DNA of 64,000 nucleotides from Pholis gunnellus (taxonomy: Eukaryota > Chordata > Actinopteri > Perciformes > Pholidae): assembly GCA_910591455.2 (NCBI GenBank), contig OU342809.1, positions 26,169,056 through 26,233,055 on the forward strand, in the 5' to 3' direction. Each line of letters opens with the position of its first letter. The first letter of the stretch is position 1. Of the stretch, positions 23,591-35,106 are shown piece by piece. Under the pieces are notes generated by a model. That model saw nothing but the letters and a program-made list of their open reading frames with translations. It had not been told where the DNA came from and did not search any database. The translations under genes and the position numbers were made by a program.

Positions 23591-23618
23591 ATTGGCCAAC
23601 AGGTCCAAGCGCCAAAAA
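23591..23618 (+). promoter_or_regulatory. gins3 promoter: CCAAT box and E2F-like site
   Basis: ATTGG (reverse CCAAT) is at 23591-23595. GCGCCAAAAA, the reverse of the E2F consensus TTTSGCGC, is at 23609-23618. They lie about 105-130 bases before the gins3 ATG. CCAAT plus E2F is a common arrangement for S-phase replication genes. No TATA box is evident. Site function is inferred from position and consensus. Confidence 0.6.
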
Positions 23619-23721
23619 TAGGAAGGAAGAAGAGTTTTGAACGCAACAAAGGATATTATTTGCTCAATATTTCAGTAAATATATTGGCATAAACCTACTT
23701 TGAACCTCATTCGGGTACAAT

Positions 23722-23892
23722 ATGGATACACAGTCATATCTACCTTTACAGCCTGGGGTGGGGATGGAGGAGAATTTCCTGTCTCTTGACGACATTTTGC
23801 TCTCTCATGAGAGACTTCCCATCCGGACAGAGTGCAGTTTCCCCCGGCTGGGATATCTGGAGAAGGCGACTGACGCGCAGGACATACCGGAG
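23722..23892 (+). CDS. gins3: gins3 exon 1
   Basis: GINS3/PSF3 is a subunit of the GINS tetramer, which joins Cdc45 and MCM2-7 in the CMG replicative helicase. This exon encodes residues 1-57, starting MDTQSYLPL, and includes the conserved EENFLSLDDILLSHERLP block of the N-terminal region. The ATG follows acaat, has no upstream in-frame alternative, and matches the family start. The exon ends in phase 0 at CCGGAG|gttcgt. The next exon continues with GTKMELPLWL, as in other fish and mammalian PSF3. Upstream lie E2F- and CCAAT-like sites. Confidence 0.95.
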
Positions 23893-24799
23893 GTTCGTAG
23901 AGTTACCGAAGAAAATGTCGTCGTGATGTTTAGAATGTGTTTAGAGATAACTCTGTCCATCTGAAATAAAACTAAGAGTAGCCCAGATACAGGCAAGTTA
24001 TTTTTGTTGTGAGAAAGTTGGCTGTTACGCCAAACCTCATTCAATATTTTGCAGTTTAACTTCAATTTTATTATTATTTTCCCGAAGTAAATTTGGCTTG
24101 CAAGCAGGCATTAACAGCATTAAGTGAATCAATCAAATGTAAAGTAACGCTACGGCTTATAAGAAAATGAATAACACTGACGTCAATATCATTTAAACTT
24201 CAGTGACGTTACGTGACAGTTAATAGTGGATACGGCAACTTTATTTAAATTGATATCTGTATTATGAAATGTGTTTGGGCTGTCTGGTTGAAACCCGACA
24301 TTTAACAACTCAAATGAGGTACCGCTCCCATTACTGCATAATACATATTTAATGTAATGTTACACAACACTTGTCCTGGGAACCTGACGTTGTAATTGAA
24401 ACTAATATAGGAAGTCCAAATATATATATATATAGAAACACCACTAAGTCTCCTCTGGATGAACATGAGAAGGAAATGCCCTCGTTTCTATGTCTTTAGA
24501 TTTAGTTAGGGGAAATAGGCTCTTTCCACAGAAAACATTTTTACAAGCAATGGTGTAAATAATGAAATCACTGTCACACTGTCATGACTTACTAGGACAA
24601 TAGAACTGATTGTGCTTTTCTGCTGCTGTGAAAAAAGTTAATTTTTGTAATCGCAATTAAGAGCATTTTACTGAACCGTGTTACTGTAAGATGAGACACA
24701 GTGGATTCCAACCTATGCCTGCACCAACATATACCTGCAATATGGACCCCAGAAAGCAGGGGACAATATTAACTCTGAAGTCCACGTCATTTGTCTCAG
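23893..24799 (+). other. gins3 intron 1
   Basis: A 907-base intron with a GT donor (gttcgt) and an AG acceptor (ttgtctcag). A short TA run lies near 24420. No mobile-element terminus was recognised. Confidence 0.85.
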
Positions 24800-25033
24800 G
24801 GCACAAAAATGGAGCTCCCTCTGTGGCTGTCCAAGGGTCTGTACGAGAAGAAGAGGAGAGTGTTGTCAGTGGAGCTTCCCAAGGTGTACAGAGAGGGCTG
24901 GAGGACCGTGTTCAACGCCGACCCCAACGTGGTGGACTTGCACAAGATGGGGCCTTACTACTACGGCCTGGGGTCCCAGATGCTGCACTTTGACAGCCCA
25001 GAGAACCCCGAAATCGCTCAGACGCTGCTGCAG
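24800..25033 (+). CDS. gins3: gins3 exon 2
   Basis: It encodes residues 58-135 in phase 0 at both ends (234 bases). It contains the most conserved part of PSF3, including MELPLWL, LSVELPKVY, GWRTVFNADPNVVDLHKMGP and LHFDSPENPEIAQTLLQ. These form the end of the N-terminal B domain and the start of the helical A domain. The acceptor is ttgtctcag and the donor CTGCAG|gtgagc. No stop, frameshift or unusual residue was noticed. Confidence 0.97.
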
Positions 25034-27645
25034 GTGAGCGACACGCACCGTCGAAGAGTTAATTTAACATGAGAAGGTACAAAAACGTGCTGGAGTACCA
25101 AATGTCAAACCTCATTGCCAGTATTGGCATGATACCATATATAGAAGTACCCAAGTCTACACTGGAAGATATATTTAAATCCGACAGGGATCCTTCTTAT
25201 GACATTACATGTCATTAACCATGTTTTATTTAACAGTTTGTGATTGTGACCTCTGGGGAGGTGAGACAAACCTGCAGGACAAGAAAAAGTTGCTTCTCAT
25301 GGTGGCAGATATTAAGTGGGCTTAGACCCTTCATGAAAATGTAAAATGACCGTAATAGGTTATTTAAAATCAACCCTTCGCTAAGCCCCGCCCCCCTCCC
25401 GCTACTCTGACAAGCTGTCAGAGCTACCACGGAGGCCACACTGTCACTAAGTGCACTCCCTGAAGAAATATCTAATCTTTGGAAAAAAGAAAAGGGGATT
25501 TCAGAGAGAAGCAGGATGTATATCAGGATGTCAAACTGATTCAGCAGTGAAAACAGGTTAAAAAGATAAAGCTAGGAGCTAAAACTACAGATCACAGTGT
25601 AAAAGTGAACCACCACATCACCTGGAGACTGAGACAGAAGACAATGAAAAGAAGGAAAACTACTGTTCCTGTAAAGCAGAGTAGGTTTTTATTTGTTATA
25701 TAAATCATTAAAAGGAAAAACTGCATGTGTAGACATTCAGTATACCTTCAGTAGCTAGTGTAGCATAGAAGGGCTAACACTGCTGTACTAACATACTCCG
25801 CTAATGTTAGCTCCACAGGTTTTTATATATAAACGTAACATTTTAGAAACTTATATCTCCTTCCAACTTCTCCTGGTAAAGAGTATCACTATTACACAAC
25901 TTTTAACCATCACTAGCTCTAAATCCACTAAACCAGCTTGAACATGAAGACAATCTGAAACACTTGATTAAAGTTTATGGGAAGTTTTTGTTAGTTGACG
26001 GACCCTGGTCAGAGCTGGCCGATGCTATGCTATAATTGGCCAGTCTGCTTTCGAGGGTGGGACTTAGTGAAGCTTTCTGTGCACAGATGTACAATGTATG
26101 CATTTACATAGAAAATGTGAGCTTAAACTTTGCGGTCGCAGCTGATTTCACAGCAAGCTAACAAGTCATATCTGATCTGTTTTCAGTTAATTTCTCCACA
26201 CAAAATGTGTCTCTCGAATATGTCACGCAACACTCAGCTCTTGATGGGTATCGGACAGTTAATCGTCTGTCTGCTCTTTTTCTGCTCCAAACTATCATAT
26301 CTTTATCATATCTGCCTTTAAAAATCTGTGAAACATCTGCCGAGCAGCTGATGCTGTTAGATTGTTCCAATTCTGTAAATCTAGTGAAATATGAACTGTA
26401 CACAGATAGGTATGCTTTATTCAGGACACAAAAATACTTCCAAAGCTTTTACACTTGTTTGGTAAACAGACAAGATAAAAACATGTTAATAAATGAGCTT
26501 TAGAGGGGCTGGTAGCTGACTTGTGTTGCCTTTGGACAGAGTCAGGTTAACTGTTTCACCTGATTCCAATCTTAATGCTAAGCAAAGCTCGCACAGGTTG
26601 CCGCCTATATTTAATGTGCAGTTATGGGAGAAGAAAATAACTTCTCATTTCACTCTCCCCCAGAAAGTGAAGAAGTGTAATTCCTAAATGTTGAGCTATT
26701 CCTTTAGGCAGGTTTTGCTACACGTAAAGTAAAATGTTTGAACTAAAAAAGTGTTGGCAGCTACATCAAGTCACTTCAGCACTGTTTTTTTTTTTTTTTT
26801 TGCAGAACCACAGGTGATCACTGTCACATTTTACTCAAAGGATATTTTCGTTTCTTTATTATTGTTTGCTAAGCACTTAAGTCCATATGTCAGATCATTT
26901 CACAACTTGTGATACACACAGTTTGATTTCCAGCCCATCACACACAATTAAGTGATATTGTTGGCTAGTGTTTTTATGAGAGATAAACATATACAAGCTT
27001 GCAAGTACCCAAAACAGTTTTCTGGCTGTCTTTTCAAATTTACCAATGAATGTGTGGTCAAATGTAATATTGCATTGTGCAAAAGCTTAGATGCTTTTCT
27101 ATAAAACTTCATAGATCAACAGGCACAATGCAGATTCTGTGTTATTTAATACATTACAGCTAGGGGGTGCAATCAGATCAGAAAACATGGCTTACTATTG
27201 GCTGTCTGGTGCAGCTGTTACCAAGCAGATTATAACTGATCTCATTGTCTAACGGGCAAACAGAAACCGAGGGTCGATGCGCTTCTCCATAGCTTTACAC
27301 ACCACAAGGTATTTTTACATATTTAAATGGAGAAAGTGCTTGATAAGAAAATGTATATTTGATATCATATCCATTTCTTCAGCTAATGTGTTAATGTGAG
27401 GTATTAACTCGACCAAGAACCGAATGAGTGAAAAATTAGCTTATGAAGACGCCTGTGTTAAGTGGTAAATTATGCATAACTGCATTTCTATAGAGACACT
27501 TTTTGATGTTTCAACATTTTTAAGATCAAGTTTTTTTGAAGATGGTTTTGCCTAGAGGCAAGTAAGATATAATGTACATATCTAAATTTCAACATTAAAT
27601 TTAACATCAAATTCACCAGTTCCCTCTGATTTAAAAACCAGCATG
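25034..27645 (+). other. gins3 intron 2, proximal part
   Basis: No coding sequence. It contains a dispersed repeat at 25380-26080, listed separately, a T run near 26785, and otherwise unremarkable AT-rich sequence. Together with the nested transposons up to 37362 it forms an intron of about 12.3 kb. Confidence 0.7.
25380..26080 (+). repeat. dispersed repeat, inverted relative at 42950-44620
   Basis: Several blocks match the reverse complement of 42950-44620 in the same order. These include cctgtaaagcagagtagg (about 25670), gtgtagacattcagtatacc (about 25728), gagtatcactattacac (about 25880) and a ggccagtctg-type block (about 26040). The central parts differ, so both are diverged copies of one unclassified element. 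Confidence 0.6.
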
Positions 27646-28483
27646 CCTTAAAGCAGGGGTGCCCAATACGTCGAGGTAGTGCCGGTAGATGGCATGCCAT
27701 TTAAGAAAAAAAAATGTGATGTCCTCATGGCATTTGCCACTTGATTGACGTACAGTGCAGCCTGAGATCACATCTTTTCTAACACATGGGTCACCACGTA
27801 TGCGCGGTCAACAACGTGAGCTACTACAAAACTCCGGCGAGCTAATTAGTTAGCCTTCCAATTTATTTCTACTAAAGAAGCTAAAGCTGCAGCACCATGA
27901 TTTGGGGAACTTCCAAAACCTCGCGCCAGAGCTGGAGATGTGTGCACAACTTGACAGTGCAAGTGTCTGTCAGAGTTTGACACTTTCAAGACTTTGCTTT
28001 ACTCGAGCCAGTCGCTACATTTATGTGCTGCACATTTCAGGAAGATATTGAGGTTGATTGCATCAAAAATTGCAACGCTGTTTCACCTGAACTCGTCTGG
28101 AGTAGAGGATGAGATTCTGACACTAGGCTGACATTCAGCGGAAGTCCAGGGCTCATAGACAGTTTAAATAGTACCCAAACATGAAGAAATGTGCCACCTT
28201 CTTGACTGCATTATTCGGCTCTACTTATTTATGTGAGTCAGCCTTTTCCCACATGAAGAATATTAAGTCCAAATATCGTTCCACCATGACTGATGACCAT
28301 AGAAGTCTGCTTGAGGCTGGCTACCAGCAGCTACTGTCTGGAATATGCAACCCTGGTTGATTCCATTCAGTGCAAGTCATCAGAGTAAGGTGATGACCAA
28401 AAATGTACATTGTGTTGTGCCATAAGGGTTCATGCAGTTATGCAAGGTACGCCAACATATATTGTAAATATAAAGTATACTCA

Positions 28484-28610
<127 letters not shown>

Positions 28611-28614
28611 GATA

Positions 28615-28966
28615 TGTTAAAGAAGCCCAGACTTGTTCTGTAGGCCACTGAGGTGTCTTTCCCTCTGGAATGACCTGGTTGACGCGCTAGCGTGGGGCGT
28701 CTAGATTACCTTTGAGGTACATATTCACCGACCAGTTTGTTGTATGAAAGCTTGTTTATTTTCTTGATTTCACCGACATAAAACACCACAGTTCGGGAAA
28801 CTGTTACTGTAACGCATAAAGCGGTCAAAAACCGTTTGCCCTTCCGGGGGTCAAACACCTGACCACACCAGTGATTTACACAGCTTATATAGACAGGCAC
28901 AGGACAATAGTATAGCGCCACCCAATGTATACACGGAAAACAACACCACCACATTTGGCTCCTACA
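28615..28966 (-). repeat. BEL 3' LTR
   Basis: In element orientation it starts TGTAGGAGCC and ends TTTAACA. It carries TATATAA (in ctgtctatataagctg) and a downstream AATAAA (complement of 28755-28760). The element's pol end abuts it at 28967. Confidence 0.95.
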
Positions 28967-29073
28967 CACCGGCCCCTAATTGTTAACCCAGACAGACATA
29001 ACAATTCAAACAAAATACAACAAAGGAGCCAAACATGTTAAGTTATGACCAAGTGCTTTACGGACAAATCAGT

Positions 29074-29340
29074 TTACACTCCCTGTAGCAAAGAGAGTTT
29101 TCTGACTGGCCTTTCAATGATGTTATATTTAGTCTGTAACCTCACAGAGCGCAGTAGTCCATTTTTGTCCATAAAACTTTCCGAACCTTGCCAAGTGGCC
29201 ATGAACCACGAGGAGCTGAAGGATGCATGATTACCATAATACCTCCAGCAACCAAACTCCTTTTCCTCTGGTTCCATTTTGCCTCTCTTGGAGCAAGGGT
29301 AAGTACCTCTTACCCATCTCTTCCAGAAAGATCTAAGAGG
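29074..29340 (-). pseudogene. BEL pol C-terminal tail, out of frame
   Basis: Another - strand frame resumes the C-terminal region of BEL pol (the DUF5641-like end of the polyprotein). It reads FWKRWVRGTYP, then LLRSVRLQTKYNIIERPV and a stop at about 29074. It follows the QYGRRRWRQMQYL segment at the end of the main frame, so one frameshift near 29330-29345 separates the two. Confidence 0.8.
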
Positions 29341-31895
29341 TACTGCATCTGCCTCCATCGTCTTCTCCCATACTGGTCATGAGGCTTGAACACTTCAGGT
29401 GGCAAAGCTGATTTACCCATAGGAAGATCTGCCGTCCTTTGTTCTACTGCTCTTCCATTGTGGCGTCTACCAAAACTGCATTCAGCAATGATCTTTTTGA
29501 CAGCGGAATTGGCCTTGGTGATCCAAAACCTCTTCCTCACCGTGGACAGTGTATGAGTCCATCCACCATGGCCCAGATTCTGGTGTATATGCTTGAGAAT
29601 GAGCATAGATCCCTGTTGATCCTTGCAGAGGATGAGTGGATGTTTGGGTTCATCATGCATTGCTCCTCTGCTCAACCTTCCTCCAACTCTCAAGAGTTCG
29701 CTGTTCAACGATGCTCCTTGGAACATGGTTCCACCGTCGAACACCAATTGAAGGGATCCATTCCTCGGATGGTGGAAGCTATGGTGGGGGATGTACCACA
29801 CCTTCCCTTTCCCACAATGCAGCTCTTGCTGAGGTACTTGCTCTGCATAGGCCTTACTGATGAGTTTGTTCATGTTTTTGGAAAACTTGAGGTCCTTAGG
29901 GAACATTTCGTTTTTGTCAATCCTTTCATTGAATTCCTGATTGGTCAGCATTTTTTCCAGTTTGCACACAGTTATCCTGTTCACCGTAGCAGAGGAAATC
30001 TCTGCCCCTAAAGCACCACTATTTCCATTCAGCGGACCATTAACAACCCATCCTAGCACTGTCCTGATGGCGTATGAGCCATTTCCACAGCTGTTGATGA
30101 CCTCCCGAGGTTCCAATATCTTGGGAGCATCAGTTCCAATTAACAGGTCCACGCTTGCCTTAATGCTTGGGTTGTGTACTTTTGATAAATACGGCCAGTT
30201 AGTGAGTTCTTCAGGTGTCACCATGTTATCAGCAGTGACTGGCATGTTCCTCTGCGCTAGAACATCTGGTAAAGTATAAAAATCATCACTGTCCAGACCA
30301 GATATCTCCAAACCACTCAAGGTGTACGCTGGAACAACTGTTTCCTGACCCATTGTCTGCAAAAAGAAGTTGGTTCTTTTGCCTGTAATATTCAGCTTCT
30401 GCATTAGATGTTCTGAGCAGAATGTGGCTGAACTACCAGGATCCAGGAAGGCATACGTTTGAATAATGTGATTTCCCTTTGCAGATTTCACCTTTACAGG
30501 GAGAATCGATAATCCACAACGGTCCTTACCGGCCCCTGTATATCCACATGTTTTCAGTGAAGTTGGCTGGTCATTAGGTGGTTCCTTTAACTGTTCCAAA
30601 GCTGGTATTTGTCCTTTGATATGAAGCACAGTGGGATGAGTTTTACCACATTCTTTGCAAGACAAGCGTCTTTCGCAGTCCCGGCTCATGTGACCAACAC
30701 GCAAGCATGCAAAGCAAACTCTCTGTTCCTTCAGAAAGTCAAGCTTTTCCTTGTGCTTCATTCCCTTGAACTGTTTGCACTCCTCCAATGAGTGATTATG
30801 GGCACAGCACAGGCATCCAGCCTTTTCGGCCTTCCCTGTATCTGCTAATGGTTCCATAGCTTCCTCAGGCCAGTCCATAGAGGTTACTGCGGTGGCAACA
30901 ATATTTACCGTCCCTCTGTTGCTGGGTTGGGATTTACACCTGTCGTAAGTCCTTGTCCCAGTAACACCGGTTGATGGGTCCTGTATGTCACCAAACAGAG
31001 GGTCAGAAAGAATTCTGACACGACGCTCAATGAATGTGACCAGATCCATAAAGTGAGCTCTGTGGTTAGCCGTCTCTACAATGCCATGAGCTGTGGTCCT
31101 CCATTGATCCCTCATTTTGAATGGCAACTTTGCTATAATGGCTCTCATGTGTACAGGCATATCCAGTTCCTGCATGTACTGGAGCTCCTCCATGACATTG
31201 CAGCAGCCACGCAAGAATAAAGCATACGCTTGAAGTGCTTTGCCATCCTCAGATTTTATTGTTTGCCATGCCAAAGCCTTTTCCATGTATGCAGCTGCAA
31301 TTTTATACTGATTTACGAAGTGTTCCTGAAGAAGTCCCTTAGCCACTGCATAGCCACGCTCCGGAGCCATATGCTGGCAGCTGCGCACCAGTTCTCTCGG
31401 CTGTCCTCCTGTAAATTGTTCAAAATAATATAAACAATCTGCTCTTCCTGCCTTTTCCTCTACTCCTTGTTCAAAGGCTTTGATAAAGGCTCTGTACTGG
31501 AGAGGGTCCCCATCAAATGTGGGAATGTGTCGTGGTGGCAGAGATGATGAACGCTGCTGGTGCACCAGAGCTGCTGTTATGTCATTTTGCCTGTGCATGA
31601 TGGCAAGTATGTCTCCAGGTGGATTTAGATTGATTTGATGGTGGTTTGTAGAATGCTTTTCTTCCTCCTTTAACTGGGCCATCGTCAATTGGTACTGGAA
31701 CTGATGCGTTCCCAGTATATTCTTATCCTGCTGTTGTTCATTGGGACTGCATTGAGGTTCCGAAGCAACTTTAAACCATTGCTCAGTTTCCTTTGGTCGC
31801 ACGTCCGTTGATCGTGGTTTATCAGGTGGTAACGGCCAGTCTGTCAAGTCATTTTGTGTCTTTGCTTTTCCCTCCGGTTTGTATTCCTTTGCCAT
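29310..31895 (-). pseudogene. BEL/Pao gag-protease-pol remnant, 861 codons
   Basis: The order of parts fits a BEL polyprotein. A DUF1759-like Gag region (PTFDGDPLQYRAFIKAFEQG, about residues 125-145 onward) is followed by three zinc knuckles: CLCCAHNHSLEEC (361-373), CFACLRVGHMSRDC (394-407) and CKECGKTHPTVLH (413-425). A retropepsin-like segment comes next (YAFLDPGSSATFCSEHL, 481-497), then a reverse transcriptase N-terminal strip (VWYIPHHSFHHP). At about residue 735 (nt ~29690) this jumps directly to the integrase zinc domain (RVGGRL; HIHQNLGH; AECSFGR, where the second Cys of the pair is Gly). About residue 830 it jumps past the integrase core to the pol tail. A further junction is suspected near residue 671. 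The catalytic YxDD box and integrase DDE core are absent, yet the frame stays open across these joins. Confidence 0.9.
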
Positions 31896-31900
31896 AGGGT

Positions 31901-32701
31901 TTAAGCAGTTGACAGATTCCTTTTTCCCCGTTCAAAATAGGAAGCCATGCCATCTGAAGGTCCTTGAGAACAACTTTTAAAATCAGAGGCCTGATATACT
32001 GCCAACATAGCATTGGAAGCAGCTAGTTCGGCTTCCAAATCAAGCGGCTCTCTTTTCCTCCTCAGCTGTTGCTCCTGCTCCTCCAAAGCATGTTTGTCTT
32101 TTAAAGCTGCCGCGCAAGCGATAAGTGCGGCTCTACTTGCCTCCACCCTTATCCGTGCAGAGGACGTGGTACTGGATTTACCACATTTATTACTCCTTTG
32201 ACTTGAGTGTTTACTACCAACATTAGAAACACTGTCATTTGGATTAATACCGTCCTCGACATTACCATTTTCATACACAGTACCTTCATTGGATGAAACT
32301 CACAGTTTTGTACCAGCAATACATTCATCATTAGACAGCATTTTTGCTTTAAACCATGTTACATGTTTTCCCCTCTCATCACAAGGCAGAAAACCCAACA
32401 AAGATTCATGCATGCATTTTGCTTCATCACACACCTTAATCAGTCCTCCAAGAGCATTTGATACCTGTGTTTTATCATCCCCAGACAATAAATATTGTAT
32501 TGATTTTCTTATGGTGTTTGCTTTATTTAGCTTAGCTTTTCTACTATTTTGCAACGTTTCTAATTTGTTAGCAAGCGCCTTTGCAGTGAGCTTAACTACA
32601 CGTTTTTGCGTTTCAACACCACCAGACATAGAGCTGGGTTTACCCTCAATTAACACACCAGTCCCGGTAGTATAGTCCAACACCGCCTCGCGGTTCTCCA
32701 T
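31901..32701 (-). pseudogene. BEL gag N-terminal region, broken
   Basis: The frame starts MENREAVLDY at 32701 and encodes a lysine-rich helical region typical of BEL Gag N termini (KLTAKALANKLETLQNSRKA). It is stopped by an in-frame TGA at 32300-32302, continues in the same frame with a charged coiled-coil-like stretch (EEQEQQLRRKREPLDLE), and stops again at 31901. A one-base shift in the ggggaaaaagg run near 31925 separates it from the 861-codon frame. Two lesions therefore lie between the presumed gag start and the zinc knuckles. Confidence 0.8.
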
Positions 32702-33046
32702 GATAGATAGTCAAAATGCAAAGTCTATTGTTCTTGTCCGCACGCTTCGGCAACCAAGCGTTGGGTTTATGTCCAGTTGTGTGTGCACACAATGTAAATG
32801 GCTATAAACAGAGTAGCGCTACGTATACCTCTCTGTGCGTTGGACGCCGTGCGATGATCCGGTGGTCCGGTGGTCCGATGCTCCACGGCCGTGTTAGCAT
32901 TAGCTCCGTAGCTCCGTCCTCCAACCTTGCCAGAGACCCGAACAGCTCCGAACATCCCTCCTCGTGCTGGAATCCTCCACGGCTGCGTCCCGAACGTGCC
33001 GATGTTTTCCAAACAAAGTTCCAACTTGAGCCAGGTTTTTGACTAA

Positions 33047-33397
33047 TGTTAAAGAAGCCCAGACTTGTTCTGTAGGCCACTGAGGTGTCTTTCCCTCTGG
33101 AATGACCTGGTTGACGCGCTAGCGTGGGGCGTCTAGATTACCTTTGAGGTACATATTCACCGACCAGTTTGTTGTATGAAAGCTTGTTTATTTTCTTGAT
33201 TTCACCGACATAAAACACCACAGTTTGGGAAACTGTTACTGTAACGCATAAAGCGGTCAAAAAACGTTTGCCGTTCCGGGGTCAAACACCTGACAACACC
33301 AGTGATTTACACAGCTTATATAGACAGGCACAGGACAATAGTATAGCGCCACCCAATGTATACACGGAAAACAACACCACCACATTTGGCTCCTACA
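33047..33397 (-). repeat. BEL 5' LTR
   Basis: Matches 28615-28966 except for four substitutions and one indel. It is the upstream LTR in element orientation and carries the presumed promoter (TATATAA) for gag. Confidence 0.95.
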
Positions 33398-33627
33398 AGA
33401 TATTTAGCATTTTTAATGTAGGTAGATCATTTTGACTTGGTCATTTTAAAAGTAGCTCGCAAGCCGAAAAAGTGTGGGCACCCCTGCCTTAAAGGAACAC
33501 CTCACCCCCAAAATCAATTACTCACCAAGTGTTGCCTTGAATACAGCAAACAAAGAACCAAAAAAAAATACTTGTGTGTGTGAGTCTGAAGTGTTTTACA
33601 ATGTTACGGTTTTAATAAAGATGAATG

Positions 33628-34077
33628 CAGTGGTGGGCCGTCAGGGCCAGCAAGGCCTTCTCTGCTGGCATTTCCTAGACCGAATCACAAAGTTATTGCT
33701 ATTTTATAATTTAATAATTTTTCATAAATACACTACATGTATTCTGATTTTTTTTCCCATTATCTTATTTTGTCATTGCACAGCTACTGTGTTCCTCAGT
33801 TGCTCTGCTTCCAGTGCAGCTTGTTTTAAGTAGAGCTTTTATCCAATCAGATTTCACCTCTGTGTCTCTAGGTAGAAGAGAGGCCCGAGGCCTGCAGACT
33901 CACAAGTGAATCCCTTTGCAGTTTAAGTGAATGGGGACGATATTGTTGATTGTCATAGTGTTCAACCAATCAGATCTTTAGTTTGACATGTTGGGCGTAT
34001 TCTTTGACGTGCCAGAGCCTGCTAGCTGGCCTAGCCATATGTGATTGGTCAGTGGGCTAGCATGACATGTTGGGCGG
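33628..34077 (+). mobile_element. hAT fragment, CAGTGGTGGGCCGTCAGGG family
   Basis: It begins cagtggtgggccgtcaggg and matches the first roughly 430 bases of 50569-51003 and, inverted, 54140-54595. It is the left end only. At 34077 it is cut by the terminus of another hAT (tagtgctgtgcggtata), where the 50569 copy continues tggcaatccc. Confidence 0.8.
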
Positions 34078-34309
34078 TAGTGCTGTGCGGTATAACCAAA
34101 AGTGTGTATCATGGTATTTTGCTCAATTCTGAGGTATCACGGTATTTTTTTTCTCTCATTAATGCATAATTTATCGCGCATTTACTTATTAAGCAGACAC
34201 TTTTAACAGTGTTTTTGGAGCATAGGTTAAGGACTGTGGTCTTTTTTGGCAATTTGATTATTTGAAGAGATTATCTAGTTATTTCACTTTCACATCCAAC
34301 AGTATAAGA
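34078..34309 (-). mobile_element. Ac-like hAT right terminus, inverted
   Basis: It starts tagtgctgtgcggtataac and carries tatcacggtattttttt words. It resembles the reverse complement of the right end of the 38093-39200 hAT. Probably it is the 3' end of the minus-orientation copy whose 5' part lies at 36500-37078, separated by the hATs at 34310 and 35107. That link is inference. Confidence 0.6.
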
Positions 34310-34815
34310 TAAACTGCACGATTATGGCCAAAATCATAATCGCGATTATTTTGATCAATATTGAGATTACGATTATTTATCACGATTATTCATTAATGAC
34401 CAGTTACCGGACCTTAGATGTTTGGGGGGGGGGGGGGGGGGGGTGCTACTCGCAGGAGAGCGACTGTTGCATCGTGCGCGCGGATCGGGGCAGAACATTG
34501 CCGTGCGCGATACAGAGAGCAGGGGAATTGTAAACGCGCGACCATGTAGTGGCAGATGTGACATGCCGGCGTGTAAATAAATTAAGCACAAGTACTCGTC
34601 CTTCAAGCTCCCGTCTCTCTACTCTTCTACTTCTACAGGGTGCGCGCATGACAGCTCTCATCTCGTTCGCCCCCTGGTGGTTGGCTGACTGTTAATTGAG
34701 GAAGCGCTTGATTTGATATGTAGCAGAGCATTTTATCGCTGACGATCATGCTCATTTAATCGTGGCAGCCAAAATCGTGATCGCGATTTAAAATGTTATT
34801 AATTGTGCAGCCCTA
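34310..34815. mobile_element. short hAT (MITE-like), CTGCAC termini
   Basis: The left end taaactgcacgattatggcc and right end attaattgtgcagcccta are inverted. Sub-terminal aatcgcgatta/tcgtgatcgcgattt words repeat. Flanks gtataaga (34302-34309) and atacaaga (34816-34823) agree at 6 of 8. It has no coding capacity and carries a 20-base G run at 34424-34443. Confidence 0.7.
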
Positions 34816-35106
34816 ATACAAGAGCTCTGCTCTATCATGTCTTTCCTTGTCTCTCCCTCCTGTGTCATGGTTTGGGTACATCTCACTGGAGTCAGGAAAC
34901 GTATATGAATACCCTTATTTGATTGGCTAAACTGCATCACGTGATGTGATTTACAACGCATTGGTCGGTGTTTTTCCTGCACCGCTGAACAAGTGCCGTA
35001 AATGCTGGAAAGGAGTGTGAATAACTCCGCTGCATAAGTCAAAGGCCCGCGACCCACTGAAAACGGGTCCGCGATGACTCACCAGTCTAGATTCACTGGT
35101 CTACAG

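Larger units (their letters stand above)
28615..33397 (-). mobile_element. BEL/Pao LTR retrotransposon, internally deleted
   Basis: The element is 4783 bp, lies on the - strand and is flanked by a perfect 5-bp target duplication (agata at 28610-28614 and 33398-33402). Two LTRs of 352 and 351 bp differ at only four bases and one indel, so the insertion is young. The internal region, about 4.1 kb, carries a Gag-like region, three zinc knuckles, a retropepsin region, and only fragments of reverse transcriptase and integrase. Complete BEL elements are usually 6-9 kb. It could move only with help from an intact relative. No primer-binding site abuts the 5' LTR; a TGG-starting candidate lies about 13 bases in. 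Confidence 0.95.

Noticed and set aside
29439..30011. 190-codon + strand frame
   Set aside because: It is antisense to the BEL gag-protease-pol frame, which has clear zinc knuckles and a protease-like motif.
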